Assembly: GCA_937910235.1 (NCBI GenBank)
Contig: CALENB010000220.1
Span: 1-35,390 of the forward strand
Direction of reading: 5' to 3'
DNA: 35,390 nucleotides
Source of the DNA: an uncultured Myxococcales bacterium
GTDB lineage: Bacteria > Myxococcota_A > UBA9042
Shown one piece after another: positions 24,657-33,557 of the stretch; positions within the stretch are counted from its first letter, which is position 1; every line of letters starts with the position of its first letter. A program made the translations under genes and the position numbers. The notes under the pieces are model-generated. The model did no database searches and was not told the origin of the DNA. It was given only the letters and a program-made list of their open reading frames with translations.

Positions 24657-25931
24657 TCAGCCTAGCCCAGCGACGAGCAGCATCGCTGCGGCCAGCCCAA
24701 GTCGACCGGCCCACACGGCCACCGCGCGATGGCCAAGGCGCACCAGCAGGGCGGCGGTCACCGCGCCCCCGAGCAGCCCCGCCGCCGCGCCGCCCCACGC
24801 GCCGGAGGTCCAGCCCGCTGCGATCGCCGTGATCGCGGGCGTCGTCAACCGCAACGCGAGCGATCGTTCGGCCGCTCGCAGCGTATCGGACCGACCACCC
24901 AGCCACGCCGCTGCAGCGCTGAGCTCTGGGCCTGCCAGCAGCAGCCCGAGGCCGCGGGTGCCGGCGTACAACGTCGCCGCGAAGCAGAGGATCACCACGG
25001 ATTCTGGTGCGGTTTTCGGGCCGACCGCCAAGGTAGCGGCGAGCGCGATCAACACGCTGACAAAGAGCGACGCCGGGTAACGTCGGACCCAGGCGCGGCC
25101 CAGAAACTGCACGCTGGTCTCCTGCGCGGCCAGCCACCTGGGCGGCTGTGGCGCCTCTTCGGCCAGGGCAAACGGCGTGGCGTGGGCCTGCTCGATGACC
25201 AACAACGCACGGTGCACCTGGGGCGCGAGCCGCGCGCAGCGGCGCCGCGCTGACAGCGCGCTGCCGACCAGGACGATCGCCGTCGCAGCCCAGGCGCGCT
25301 CCGCGCTCAACACCTGCGGCGCGGCGTTCCAGAGCGCCGTCAGCAGCGCTGCAGGGATCAGCCCAGCCAGAAAGGCGAGCGCTGGTGCATAGAGCAGCGG
25401 CGCGACCTCCGGCGGGCCAAAACCGACGCCGGCAGCCGCCCGCCAGGCACCCTGCGTACCTGCGGCGATCGTCGCCATGGCGGCGGCGAGCAACGTCATC
25501 GACGCGATCGCGGCGCCGAGGACGCCGCTGCTGAGCACGGCGGCGCCGCGCTGCGCCGCGACCGCGTCGAGGCCCAGGCTGAAGCTGGCGAGCAGAAAAC
25601 CAGCTGGGACAGCCAGCAGCGTCGCGACGAGCAGCCAGGCCGACCGCACGGCGTCGCTGAAGATGGAGGCGCCGGTCTGGCCGAGAAAACGTCGGGTCAC
25701 CGCGTGGGTCGGCGTGGTCAGGCCGCTGAGGAGCGCCACTGGCGCGGGCAGGGCGCCCAATCCGGCGAGCACGAGGGCGCGGTCGGCCCACAGCGCCGGC
25801 GCGGTGTCTTGGAGCCCCCACGCCGCCAGGGCCCCGTAAGATCCGGCCGCCAGCGCCCATCCAACCACGGCCAACGGCGATCGTGCGCGGTCGAGTTGGC
25901 GAGCGGCAGGCGCGGCGGGCATAGCGGACAC
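24657..25931 (-). CDS. Multi-spanning membrane protein, probable ABC permease
   Basis: Very hydrophobic protein of about 424 residues with many predicted membrane segments spread over its length, for example SPLAVVGWALAAGSYGALAA, AVLSSGVLGAAIASMTLLAA, LFVSVLIALAATLAV and the C-terminal LGLAAAMLLVAGL. No enzymatic motif is visible. The adjacent downstream gene is an ABC ATPase, 86 bases away on the same strand, which makes a permease role likely. The start is uncertain: GTG 25931 has GGAG six bases upstream, ATG 25922 lies three codons later. The longer frame to 26420 overlaps a plus-strand membrane gene and its translation is not hydrophobic, so it is excluded. The 157 bases between this gene and the divergent gene at 26089 hold no obvious feature. 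Confidence 0.8.
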   Translation of the reverse strand: MSAMPAAPAARQLDRARSPLAVVGWALAAGSYGALAAWGLQDTAPALWADRALVLAGLGALPAPVALLSGLTTPTHAVTRRFLGQTGASIFSDAVRSAWLLVATLLAVPAGFLLASFSLGLDAVAAQRGAAVLSSGVLGAAIASMTLLAAAMATIAAGTQGAWRAAAGVGFGPPEVAPLLYAPALAFLAGLIPAALLTALWNAAPQVLSAERAWAATAIVLVGSALSARRRCARLAPQVHRALLVIEQAHATPFALAEEAPQPPRWLAAQETSVQFLGRAWVRRYPASLFVSVLIALAATLAVGPKTAPESVVILCFAATLYAGTRGLGLLLAGPELSAAAAWLGGRSDTLRAAERSLALRLTTPAITAIAAGWTSGAWGGAAAGLLGGAVTAALLVRLGHRAVAVWAGRLGLAAAMLLVAGLG

Positions 25932-26088
25932 GGTAGACTCCACAGCGGGTGGTGCCGAGAAAAAACTGGGCGATCCAAGGTGCCCGGTCGACCGTCGTTT
26001 GGAAAGCGAAGCGACGCGCGGCTGAAGTGGTTGCCAAGCCTCGTGCAAGGGCCGATGGTTCCACCACTGCTTTGTTCGCGAGGTCACC

Positions 26089-26700
26089 ATGGCATTTGCC
26101 CAACGCCACCAGAACGTGCGCCTTCGAGACGACTCGCGTCTGCCCATCGCGCTGGGTGTCGCCGTCACCCTCAGCAGCGCGCTATGGGGCTGGTCGTTTG
26201 TGGTGGTGGCTGGGGTCGGGCTCGCGCTCACGGCGGTGGCGCTCAACGCACGACGACACCCGACGCCGGCGCTGCGCCGCACCGCGCTGTGGTTATCGTC
26301 GGCAGCGCTCGCGATCAGCCTGCTCCTGCGGCTGAGCTTCGTGTCGTGGGAAGATGAAGCGACCAAGACCGTGAGCTGGCACATCGTCGGCGAGGCCGGG
26401 GCGCAGGCCGCCGCCGCCATCGGTCAGAAGCGGGTCGAGCTGCGATTCCGGCTGCATCCAGGCTACGTCCAAGCCCTCTACTCGACGCCCCTGGCGAGCG
26501 CTTTGGCGGGCGGACCGGCGACGATGCCCGCCACGTTTGCGGTGACCCACACGGTGTGGGGGCTCACCGGCGTTCGGGTGACTTCGCTGGGGTCCCACGT
26601 CCTGTGCGCCAAGACGCAGTGCCCGCCCAACGCCGTGCCGGTGGCGGCTGCAGACGGCGGCTGGCAGGCCGGAAAGCAGGGGCCATCGCCCTGGCGCTGA
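26089..26700 (+). CDS. Hypothetical membrane protein
   Basis: Protein of 203 residues with two or three membrane segments near its N-terminus, at about 18-52 (PIALGVAVTLSSALWGW, then VVVAGVGLALTAVAL) and 66-83 (ALWLSSAALAISLLLRL). The rest is a soluble region that would be cytoplasmic or periplasmic, containing a conserved-looking HPGYVQALYSTPLA and a C-terminal part with Cys residues in LCAKTQCPP that could pair. No family recognised. ATG 26089 follows GAGG by five bases. It is divergent from the ABC permease and converges with the next gene, its stop two bases from that gene's stop (TGACGTCA across both). Function unknown. Confidence 0.75.
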   Translation: MAFAQRHQNVRLRDDSRLPIALGVAVTLSSALWGWSFVVVAGVGLALTAVALNARRHPTPALRRTALWLSSAALAISLLLRLSFVSWEDEATKTVSWHIVGEAGAQAAAAIGQKRVELRFRLHPGYVQALYSTPLASALAGGPATMPATFAVTHTVWGLTGVRVTSLGSHVLCAKTQCPPNAVPVAAADGGWQAGKQGPSPWR

Positions 26701-26702
26701 CG

Positions 26703-28247
26703 TCAGTGGACCGCGACCTCTGAGACTGCGCGTGCGGCTAGGACAGCCTCACGCTGCTCCGGCGAGACGGCTCCCCAGCCGGGTTCGTACGCGAAGACGT
26801 CGCGGGCCAGGCGCGAGCCGAACTGGCCATCGAGGATCTCGAACTTGTCGAGACCGACCAACCCCGGATGCGCCTCGCCGAGCGCGTGGCTCAGCGACAG
26901 CAGCTCGTAGCGAAACATAGCGATGTAGTTCGCGTAGCGGTTCGCTTTGTGGGTCGGATCCAGACCGCGCATCAGCCAAGGGTTCTGGGTCGCGACGCCC
27001 GCTGGACAGTGCCCGGTGTGGCACTTCTGCGCCTGAATGCAGCCGATCGAGAGCATCGCCTCGCGTGCCACGGCGAGCATGTCGCACCCGAGCGCGAGGG
27101 CGAGCATCGCGTCGGGCGGCAGGCCGAGCTTGCCGGAGCCGATCCACACGACGTTCTGTTGAATGCCACGCTCGCAAAAGATGCGATAAACCCGCGTGAA
27201 AGCGAGCTTCCAGGGCAGCGACACGTGATCGCTGAACACCAGAGGCGCCGCGCCGGTGCCGCCCTCTCCGCCATCGATCTGGATGTAGTCGACGCCGCGC
27301 TCTCCGCTCACCATGAGGTCGGCCAGCTCTTCGAAGAACTCGAGCTGCCCCACTGCCGTTTTGATACCGACCGGCAGGCCCGTCTCGGCGGCCAGCAGCT
27401 CGACGAAATCGAGCAAGCCGTTCGCGTCTGAAAACTGGGTGTGGGCGGCCGGGCTGAGCACGGTCTGGCCGACCGGAACGCCCCGAATCGCCGCGATCTC
27501 CGGCGTCACCTTCGCGCCCGGCAGCACGCCGCCCTTGCCCGGTTTGGCGCCTTGGCTGAGCTTGATCTCCAGCATACGCACGTCGTAGCGCGCGACGCGC
27601 TCCTTGAGCATGGCGAGGTCGAAGTTGCCCTGCGCGTCACGACAGCCAAAATACCCGGTGCCGATCTGCCAGATGAGCCCGCCGCCGTGGTCGTGGTGCG
27701 ACGCGATGCCGCCTTCTCCCGTGTTGTGCAGCGAACCGGCGATGGCCGAGCCGCGATTGAGCGCTTCGACGGCCGACGCGGACAGGGAACCGAAGCTCAT
27801 GGCCGACAGGTTGACGATCGAGTTCGGGCGAAAGGCGCGCGTTCGGCCCCGTGGCCCACCGACGATCTTGGCGCACGGTATGTTGAAGAGCGGCCCCGGA
27901 AAGCTGGCGCCGGCATAGGGGAAGGTGGCCTGCTTGAGGATCAGGTAGTTGTCGACGCGCTCGACTTCGTTGTCCGTGCCAAACCCAAACAGGTTGTTTT
28001 CCTGCTTCGAGCTCGCATAGATCCACCGACGCTGATCGCGCGAGAAGGGCAGCTCCTCGTCGTTGTTGGTGACGATGTACTGCCGCAGCTCCGGCCCGAC
28101 CCGCTCGAGGAGGTAGCGGAGATGGCCGATGATCGGGTAGTTGTGGATGATCGCGTGCTTTTTCTGAAACACGTCACGGGCTACTATCGCGCTCACAACG
28201 AGGCCGATGCCACCGGCCATGAGCGCAGTCGTCGACAGGTCCATCAT
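26703..28247 (-). CDS. Glutamate-synthase-like FMN-binding protein, membrane-anchored
   Basis: Single-domain homologue of the FMN/Fe-S half of glutamate synthase (GltB-like, GltS family), 514 residues. A membrane anchor is at about 8-26 (ALMAGGIGLVVSAIVARDVF). FMN-binding barrel motifs follow: NLSAMSFGSLSASAVEAL, HNTGEGGIASHHDHGG, IEIKLSQGAKPGKGGVLPG (shown as MLEIKLSQGAKPGKGG here), DYIQIDGGEGGTGAAP. The three cysteines of the [3Fe-4S] site are in GCIQAQKCHTGHCP, spaced as in GltB, followed by GVATQ. The amidotransferase domain is absent, so ammonia or another donor would be needed; physiological role of such stand-alone proteins is mostly unknown. ATG 28247 follows AGGAGG by five bases. It is divergent from the orphan E1alpha gene. 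Confidence 0.9.
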   Translation of the reverse strand: MMDLSTTALMAGGIGLVVSAIVARDVFQKKHAIIHNYPIIGHLRYLLERVGPELRQYIVTNNDEELPFSRDQRRWIYASSKQENNLFGFGTDNEVERVDNYLILKQATFPYAGASFPGPLFNIPCAKIVGGPRGRTRAFRPNSIVNLSAMSFGSLSASAVEALNRGSAIAGSLHNTGEGGIASHHDHGGGLIWQIGTGYFGCRDAQGNFDLAMLKERVARYDVRMLEIKLSQGAKPGKGGVLPGAKVTPEIAAIRGVPVGQTVLSPAAHTQFSDANGLLDFVELLAAETGLPVGIKTAVGQLEFFEELADLMVSGERGVDYIQIDGGEGGTGAAPLVFSDHVSLPWKLAFTRVYRIFCERGIQQNVVWIGSGKLGLPPDAMLALALGCDMLAVAREAMLSIGCIQAQKCHTGHCPAGVATQNPWLMRGLDPTHKANRYANYIAMFRYELLSLSHALGEAHPGLVGLDKFEILDGQFGSRLARDVFAYEPGWGAVSPEQREAVLAARAVSEVAVH

Positions 28248-28326
28248 GATGTCCTCCTATGGAGATCGCAGCATGACACGGCCCACGCGTTGGCGGCTAG
28301 CAGGCTGGAGTTGCGGGGCCGTCGCG

Positions 28327-28369
28327 CTGGTCCATCACGCTGGTCCATCACGCTGGTCCATCACGCTGG
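28327..28369. repeat. 13-bp tandem repeat, three copies plus a partial
   Basis: The unit CTGGTCCATCACG occurs three times in a row without mismatch, followed by four more bases of the next copy. It is in the 162-base gap between two divergent genes, about 40 bases upstream of the E1alpha start at 28410, so it overlaps the likely promoter or leader region of that gene. Confidence 0.95.
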
Positions 28370-28409
28370 GCCGGCCTGTGGTAGAACCGCGCCGCACCCA
28401 GAGGTTGTC

Positions 28410-29606
28410 ATGGCCGAACTAAGCTACAGCACCGCGTTTCCGTCATTCGATCCCGCTGATCTGGCCCAGGCGCGTGGGCTGTTTCGGGTCCTGGATGAGC
28501 ATGGCCGCGAGGTGGCCGTCGATGGTGACGAAGCGACTGGCCAGGCAGGCGTCGAGGACGAGGTGGCGCTCCGGATGTGGCGCAGCATGGTGCGGATTCG
28601 CGTCGTCGACGACCGGCTCCTGGCGCTGCAGCGACAGGGACGCATCGGCTTCTACGGCGCCGCGACAGGGCAAGAGGCCAGCGTGATCGCGGCTGCGGAG
28701 GCGATGGAGATCAGAGATTGGATTCACCCCGCGTTGCGCGAGGGCGGCATGGCGCTGCATCGTGGCTTCTCGCTGCGGACCTGGTTGTCACACTGCTTTG
28801 GCAACGCGGAAGATACCTGCACCAAGGGCCGCCAGATGCCGTGCCACTATGGTTCGCGCGCGCATGGTTACGTGACGCTCTCTTCGGTTATGACGACGCA
28901 GTTTCCCCAGGCGGTGGGCACCGCGTATGCGATGGCCTTGAAGCACCCCTCGCCCGATGATCGACCGATTTGTTTTGCTGCGATTGGGGATGGCGCCACC
29001 AGCGAGGGCGATTTTCACGTCGCGATGAACTTCGCCGGCGTCATGCGCCCGGGAGGCCGTGGGTTGCCGCTGATCCTGTTCTGCCAGAACAACCAGTGGG
29101 CGATCAGCACCCCGGGAAGCAAGCAATGTGCCGCTGAAACCCTGGCGATCAAGGCTGTCGGCTATGGCCTGGTCGGCGTGCGCGTGGACGGCAATGACGC
29201 GCTCGCCGTCCTCCGCGTGATGCGGGAGGCCGTCGCGCGGGCCCGTCGTGGCGAGCCGCCGGTGTTCATCGAAGCCGTGACGTATCGGGTTGGCGCGCAC
29301 ACCACGTCCGACGATCCGAGCCGCTACCGCGACGAGAGCGTGACCGAACGTTGGCGCGACCTGGACCCGATCGCCCGCTTGGAGGCGTGGTTAGGATCGC
29401 GCGGTGTGCTCTCAGCAGCAGACGTGGCCGACTGGCGGCAGGCGTGTGACACCGAGGTGCGCACGCTGCTCACGGAGGTCGAGGGCATCGCTCCGCCGGC
29501 GCTCCGCACGCTGTTTGAAGACGTCTACGCCGAGATGCCGGCTCACCTGGAGACGCAGTTTGCCGCTGCGTCGGCGCAAGCCAGCACGTCGGTTGGCCCG
29601 GCCTGA
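28410..29606 (+). CDS. Second 2-oxoacid dehydrogenase E1 alpha subunit (orphan)
   Basis: Alpha subunit of a thiamine-diphosphate-dependent E1 enzyme, 398 residues. The cofactor motif GDGATSEGDFHVAMNFAG and NNQWAISTPGSKQ are complete, with the loop GAHTTSDDPSRYRDES following. LQRQGRIGFYGAATGQEA near residues 70-87 is conserved. It is a paralogue of the E1alpha gene at 13571-14731, but no E1beta or E2 gene is next to it in this window. The N-terminal extension of about 55 residues (FRVLDEHGREVAVDG) resembles that of branched-chain E1alpha proteins. ATG 28410 has AGAGG five bases upstream. It might share the E1beta subunit encoded about 14 kb away, or have its own partner elsewhere. A 13-bp tandem repeat lies in its upstream region. 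Confidence 0.93.
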   Translation: MAELSYSTAFPSFDPADLAQARGLFRVLDEHGREVAVDGDEATGQAGVEDEVALRMWRSMVRIRVVDDRLLALQRQGRIGFYGAATGQEASVIAAAEAMEIRDWIHPALREGGMALHRGFSLRTWLSHCFGNAEDTCTKGRQMPCHYGSRAHGYVTLSSVMTTQFPQAVGTAYAMALKHPSPDDRPICFAAIGDGATSEGDFHVAMNFAGVMRPGGRGLPLILFCQNNQWAISTPGSKQCAAETLAIKAVGYGLVGVRVDGNDALAVLRVMREAVARARRGEPPVFIEAVTYRVGAHTTSDDPSRYRDESVTERWRDLDPIARLEAWLGSRGVLSAADVADWRQACDTEVRTLLTEVEGIAPPALRTLFEDVYAEMPAHLETQFAAASAQASTSVGPA

Positions 29607-29646
29607 GAGCCGGCTGGGCGACCAGCCTCGACGCCCCCGCCGACCC

Positions 29647-32600
29647 GTGGGTCGCCCAGCTCGCGTCCTGGTTGTCGGCGCGCTGTGCATCGTGCAGCTG
29701 GTGGCTGCGCGCCCGGCCCGTGCGCACGACGGGGACCTCACGTTCCGCACCCTCGTCACGGCGCACACCCGCGTGCACTACCCAGCGCGGCTGCGGGTCT
29801 TTGCCCACCGCGTCGCTGAGACCGCGGAGGAGGCGATCCAGACGCTTCAGCCGTTGTTTGGCTATCGGCCGCCGCGTCGCATCGAGCTGACGATCGACGA
29901 CTACGCCGACAGCGCCAATGGCTTCGCTGGCTCCTTCCCCTTTGATCACGTGCAAATCCGCGCGTGGCCGCCGGCGCCAGGCAGTGATCTCGCCGACAAC
30001 GGCGACTGGCTCCGTGGGCTTGTGTTCCATGAGATCGCGCACATTTTGCATCTGGGCGACACGGGCGGCCTGTCCACGGTGATCAACAGGGTGTTTGGCC
30101 GCACGTGGCTACCCAACCAGTTCTTGCCCCGCTTCTGGGTCGAAGGCTTGGCGGTCTACGCGGAGACCCGTTATCCGGGACGCGACAAAGCCGTGCGCGG
30201 CGCCTCACCCGCTCACAGTCGCGGCGGGCGCGCTGAGGCGGCGCCCTACATGGCCCAGCTCCGCGGCGCGCTGCGCGATGGCACCTGGCCGAAGCTCCCG
30301 CAGCTCACCGGACCACCGCTCGTCTGGCCGCGCAGCTCGGGTTGGTATCTGTATGGCAGCTGGTTGCTGGACTATCAGGCCGGCGCGCATGGTCACAAGA
30401 AGCTCAAGCGCTTCATTCACAGCTACGGACGTCGCGCTGTGCCCTATGGCATCAACGTGCTGTATCGCCGGATCTACGGCCGATCCGCGCTGCGCATGTG
30501 GTCCGATGCGACCGCTGCGCTGCGGCGCCGGGTCGCCCTTGAGCGCCGTTTGCGCCGCCGCGGGCTGGTCCCGCCGCGGGCGGCGTCGGATCTGCCGCTC
30601 GCCGTCAGCACCCTCGGCAGCTCGGCCGGTGACGGCGACGCGACCCGGGCCACCGCCCTGCCGAAGGCGGTGACCCGACTGACCCACGATGGCGAGTGGC
30701 GGGGGCGTCTGCGCTGGCTCCCCGACGCTGCGCACGTCGTGTACGCCCGCGCGCCGGCCGACGCGCTCGCCCGAATCGAGCGCTTGAACATGGCGACCGG
30801 GCGGCGTGACGTGTTGTGGCGCTGCGAGGCGGACTGCGATGACGTCACCCCGTCGCCCGATGGCCGCTGGTTACTCTGGGTGGCCACACGGCCTGTCGGT
30901 CGCCTCTATCAACGTCGAGAGATCTTCGCCGCGCCGCTCGTCACGTCGCCGGCTGGCGTCGCGCGCTTGGGCTCGCCGATCCGGCTGGGTTTCGGGATGC
31001 GCGCCCGCGAGCTCGCGTTGTCGCCGTCAGGGCGCTGGCTGGTCTGGGTGGCCGTGGCGTCCGATGGGCTCACCGAGATCAGACGCCTCGATCTGCCCGC
31101 CACCCTCGCAGCCGTTCGTCGTGGCCAAGCGCCACCGCGTCCGATCCGCGTGATCCGCGCGCCGGGTCACGACGTGGTGCTCGGGACGCCCACGCTCGAT
31201 GATCAGGGCACCCTCTACTGGACCGCCGGCGCGGGCGGACGGCGCCAGATCTGGCGGCAACGCTTCGGCGGCTCCTGGGTCGCTCAGCAGGCGCCAGCGC
31301 CGTTGGCACCGCGCGGCGTGGTCGGGGTCGCCGAGGTGGTCGGGTTCACGCCGCGGCCGGCGGCGGTGCGGTGGGCCAATGATCTGTCGTGGCGACGTGT
31401 GCGCGGCGATGCGGTGTTGTCGGCGGTGATCGAGCTCGGGTCCTTTCGGGACGCGGCGACCCTGCGGGTCAACTCCGAGGGCGCGCCGTGGCAGCTTAGC
31501 AGCTGGACCGATACGGGGGTGGTCTCCGCCGCGCTCAGCTCGCGCGGCGAAGTCGCGGCGCTCGCGGTCGGCGGTCGTGGTCGCGACGTGCTGCGCTGCG
31601 CCGCCGCCGACGTCGGGCCGCCGATGGCCGCGCCGCGCGCGCCGCTGGTGGCGCTCGCGCAGCTCCGATTTCAGCCGCGCCCCTTGCGCCTGACCGAGGG
31701 CCCCTACGAGGCCGTCAAACCGGCCTGGCCGCGCGCTTGGTCGCCGATCGTCCAGATCGCTGGCGGCGCGTCTGCGCTCACGCCGGACGCCACCACGCTC
31801 GGCTTTGAAGTTGACGCCCGCGATCCGCTGGAGACGCTGAGCTGGCACTTGCTCGCCCAGAGTGACCTCGCCTTCGCGTCGCCGCTGGTCGTCGCGACCT
31901 TCAATCTGGCGCGCTACGAGCCGTTGTGGAGCTTGACGATGGCCTGGGCCCGCGGCGCCGTCTGGGCATCGGGCGGTGGCACCTACGTTCGTGTCCCGAT
32001 CTCGCAGTGGGTCACGCACCTCGGTGGCGCGTGGCGCTACCCGTTGGCGCGGGGCGGGTGGACGCTGTCGTGGGGCTGGCGTGGCGCGTTGCTGCGTCCG
32101 AGCGATGCACACGCCCGGTGGCTGCTCCAGAGCGTGCCCGAAGACCCGTTTGGCCCCGTGCCCTACCGACCCTTCTTGGGCCGCACCAGCAGCCTGAGCG
32201 TGGGGGTCGCCTACGATCGCAGCGAGCGGTATCCAGATTCGGCGGTCGAGGAGCGGCGCCACGGCATTGGGGTGACGCTCTTTGTCGACGACGCCCTGAT
32301 CGGCAGTGAACTGCGCCAGAGCCACCTCGACGTTCAGGCGCGTTGGACCGCGTCGCTCGGACGCCACCGAGCGTTGGAGCTGCGCGGCAAGCTCGCCTGG
32401 GCAGCCACCTACGAGCCCAGCGCGCCGCCCTTTGCGCTCTCCGGACTGCCCGCGAGCGACGCCCAGTCGCTCCTGTTCTCCGGCGCCGCTGGTGACTTTG
32501 GCGTCGTGCGTGGTCTCGTCCTCGTCGACGTCCCCGGGCCGCGTTTCGCCGGTCCCGCGCTGGCCTGGGGCTCCGCGGCGCTGAACTTGCCATTGCCTGC

Positions 32601-32865
32601 GGTAGGCGCTGGCCTCGACCTGCTGCCGGTCTTTCTGGGTCGCACGTGGGTCAGCGTGTTTGTGGACGGCGCGCGGATCTGGTCCGGGCCGGAAGCACGG
32701 CTGCGCTATCAGCTGACCCGCGGCGGTTGGGCCGTGTCGGGCGGCGTGGAGATCGCCGCCCGGCTGGAGACGGGCTACATCGGGCAGGGCTCTGTGCGCC
32801 TTGGGTTCGCGGCCGCGTTTGGCGACATCACGTCGCAGCTCTGGTACGTGCGGCTGGGGCCCTAG
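29647..32865 (+). CDS. Large exported protein: HExxH domain, propeller-like region, probable barrel
   Basis: Exported protein of 1072 residues. From GTG 29647 the N-terminus is a signal peptide (VLVVGALCIVQLVAARPARA). An upstream extension of this frame overlaps the E1alpha gene and is rejected; no ribosome binding site is clear, so the start is less certain. Residues 20-270 contain FHEIAHILHLGD (His128, Glu129, His132) and, 34 residues on, WVEGLAVYAE with Glu166, the arrangement of a gluzincin (peptidase MA-like) zinc site. Residues 340-660 show repeated PDGRWLLWVA- and PSGRWLVWVA-type strands, as in TolB/PD40 propellers. From about 690 to the end, alternating amphipathic strands rich in aromatic residues suggest an outer-membrane barrel or surface-antigen-like domain. 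Such three-part proteins are seen in Myxococcota and Bacteroidota; function is not established. Confidence 0.85.
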   Translation: MGRPARVLVVGALCIVQLVAARPARAHDGDLTFRTLVTAHTRVHYPARLRVFAHRVAETAEEAIQTLQPLFGYRPPRRIELTIDDYADSANGFAGSFPFDHVQIRAWPPAPGSDLADNGDWLRGLVFHEIAHILHLGDTGGLSTVINRVFGRTWLPNQFLPRFWVEGLAVYAETRYPGRDKAVRGASPAHSRGGRAEAAPYMAQLRGALRDGTWPKLPQLTGPPLVWPRSSGWYLYGSWLLDYQAGAHGHKKLKRFIHSYGRRAVPYGINVLYRRIYGRSALRMWSDATAALRRRVALERRLRRRGLVPPRAASDLPLAVSTLGSSAGDGDATRATALPKAVTRLTHDGEWRGRLRWLPDAAHVVYARAPADALARIERLNMATGRRDVLWRCEADCDDVTPSPDGRWLLWVATRPVGRLYQRREIFAAPLVTSPAGVARLGSPIRLGFGMRARELALSPSGRWLVWVAVASDGLTEIRRLDLPATLAAVRRGQAPPRPIRVIRAPGHDVVLGTPTLDDQGTLYWTAGAGGRRQIWRQRFGGSWVAQQAPAPLAPRGVVGVAEVVGFTPRPAAVRWANDLSWRRVRGDAVLSAVIELGSFRDAATLRVNSEGAPWQLSSWTDTGVVSAALSSRGEVAALAVGGRGRDVLRCAAADVGPPMAAPRAPLVALAQLRFQPRPLRLTEGPYEAVKPAWPRAWSPIVQIAGGASALTPDATTLGFEVDARDPLETLSWHLLAQSDLAFASPLVVATFNLARYEPLWSLTMAWARGAVWASGGGTYVRVPISQWVTHLGGAWRYPLARGGWTLSWGWRGALLRPSDAHARWLLQSVPEDPFGPVPYRPFLGRTSSLSVGVAYDRSERYPDSAVEERRHGIGVTLFVDDALIGSELRQSHLDVQARWTASLGRHRALELRGKLAWAATYEPSAPPFALSGLPASDAQSLLFSGAAGDFGVVRGLVLVDVPGPRFAGPALAWGSAALNLPLPAVGAGLDLLPVFLGRTWVSVFVDGARIWSGPEARLRYQLTRGGWAVSGGVEIAARLETGYIGQGSVRLGFAAAFGDITSQLWYVRLGP

Positions 32866-32906
32866 CCGGTCCGCGTCGCAGGCTGATCGTCGTGATCCCG
32901 CACAGC

Positions 32907-33557
32907 TCACCCGCCGAAATGAAAGCTCAGCCCCGCGTCTGCCTGAAGCCCCGGCTGGAACCGGAGTTGGCCCTGGGCGGTCTGCGTGCGAAGCCGCCGG
33001 TCCGGGCCTTCGTAGAGGAAGCCACGCGCTTGCACAAAAAGCGTCACCCATGCCGACGCAGCCCAGTGCATGCCCGCGTCGGCGTGGGCGCCCAGCAGCA
33101 CCGCGTCGTTGCGCGGACCCCCCCAAAACGTCGGTTCGATGCGGCTGATCATCGCACAGAACCCGGCGCCTAGGCGCAGCGCGAGCCGCGAATGCAGACG
33201 AAATGGCGTCGTCAGCGCGAAGCCGCCGACGTCGTCAGCCCGCGCCCCATCTGGCCAGTCGACCGTGGCCCGGTTGGCAAACACCTCCACGCCGAGCCAG
33301 CGTGGCCACACCTCCCAGCGCAGCACAGCGCCGGTGCCATAGCCGCCGTAAGCGCCATGCCAGGAGGTGCCATACGCGCCGACCGACCAGCTGCGATCCA
33401 ACGCGGCCCGTGTCGTCGCGGCGACGGGTTGGCTCGGGGTGGCGGTCGCCGTCGCGGCTGGACTGAGGAGGGCGCCGCAGACGAGCACGAAGATCGGCAG
33501 GATGCGAGTAGCCGCGTGGGCGACGATGCCCGCTGGGCGCGGTGAGATGTGTGACAT
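32907..33557 (-). CDS. Small outer-membrane beta-barrel protein
   Basis: Exported protein of 216 residues. A signal peptide covers about 1-40 (ILPIFVLVCGALLSPAATATA). The mature part is made of alternating strands with many Gly, Trp, Tyr and Phe residues (WSVGAYGTSWHGAYGGYG, GVEVFANRATVDW, LALRLGAGFCAM, WVTLFVQARGFLYEGP) and ends in GLSFHFGG, similar to the closing strand of eight-stranded OmpW/OmpA-like barrels. No family is named with confidence. ATG 33557 follows AGGAG by five bases; that site could pair with ACTCCT 14 bases upstream of it, but this is weak. It converges with the large exported protein, 41 bases apart, and is divergent from the selenoprotein gene across 274 bases that contain no clear gene. 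Confidence 0.78.
   Translation of the reverse strand: MSHISPRPAGIVAHAATRILPIFVLVCGALLSPAATATATPSQPVAATTRAALDRSWSVGAYGTSWHGAYGGYGTGAVLRWEVWPRWLGVEVFANRATVDWPDGARADDVGGFALTTPFRLHSRLALRLGAGFCAMISRIEPTFWGGPRNDAVLLGAHADAGMHWAASAWVTLFVQARGFLYEGPDRRLRTQTAQGQLRFQPGLQADAGLSFHFGG

Noticed and set aside
27441-28409. Upstream extension of the second E1alpha frame
   Set aside because: It is antisense to the glutamate-synthase-like gene; the ATG at 28410 with its ribosome binding site matches the family start.
31027-33126. Long minus-strand frame opposite the large exported protein
   Set aside because: The translation is Arg/Gly/Pro-rich with no recognisable domain, and it overlaps two genes with good evidence.
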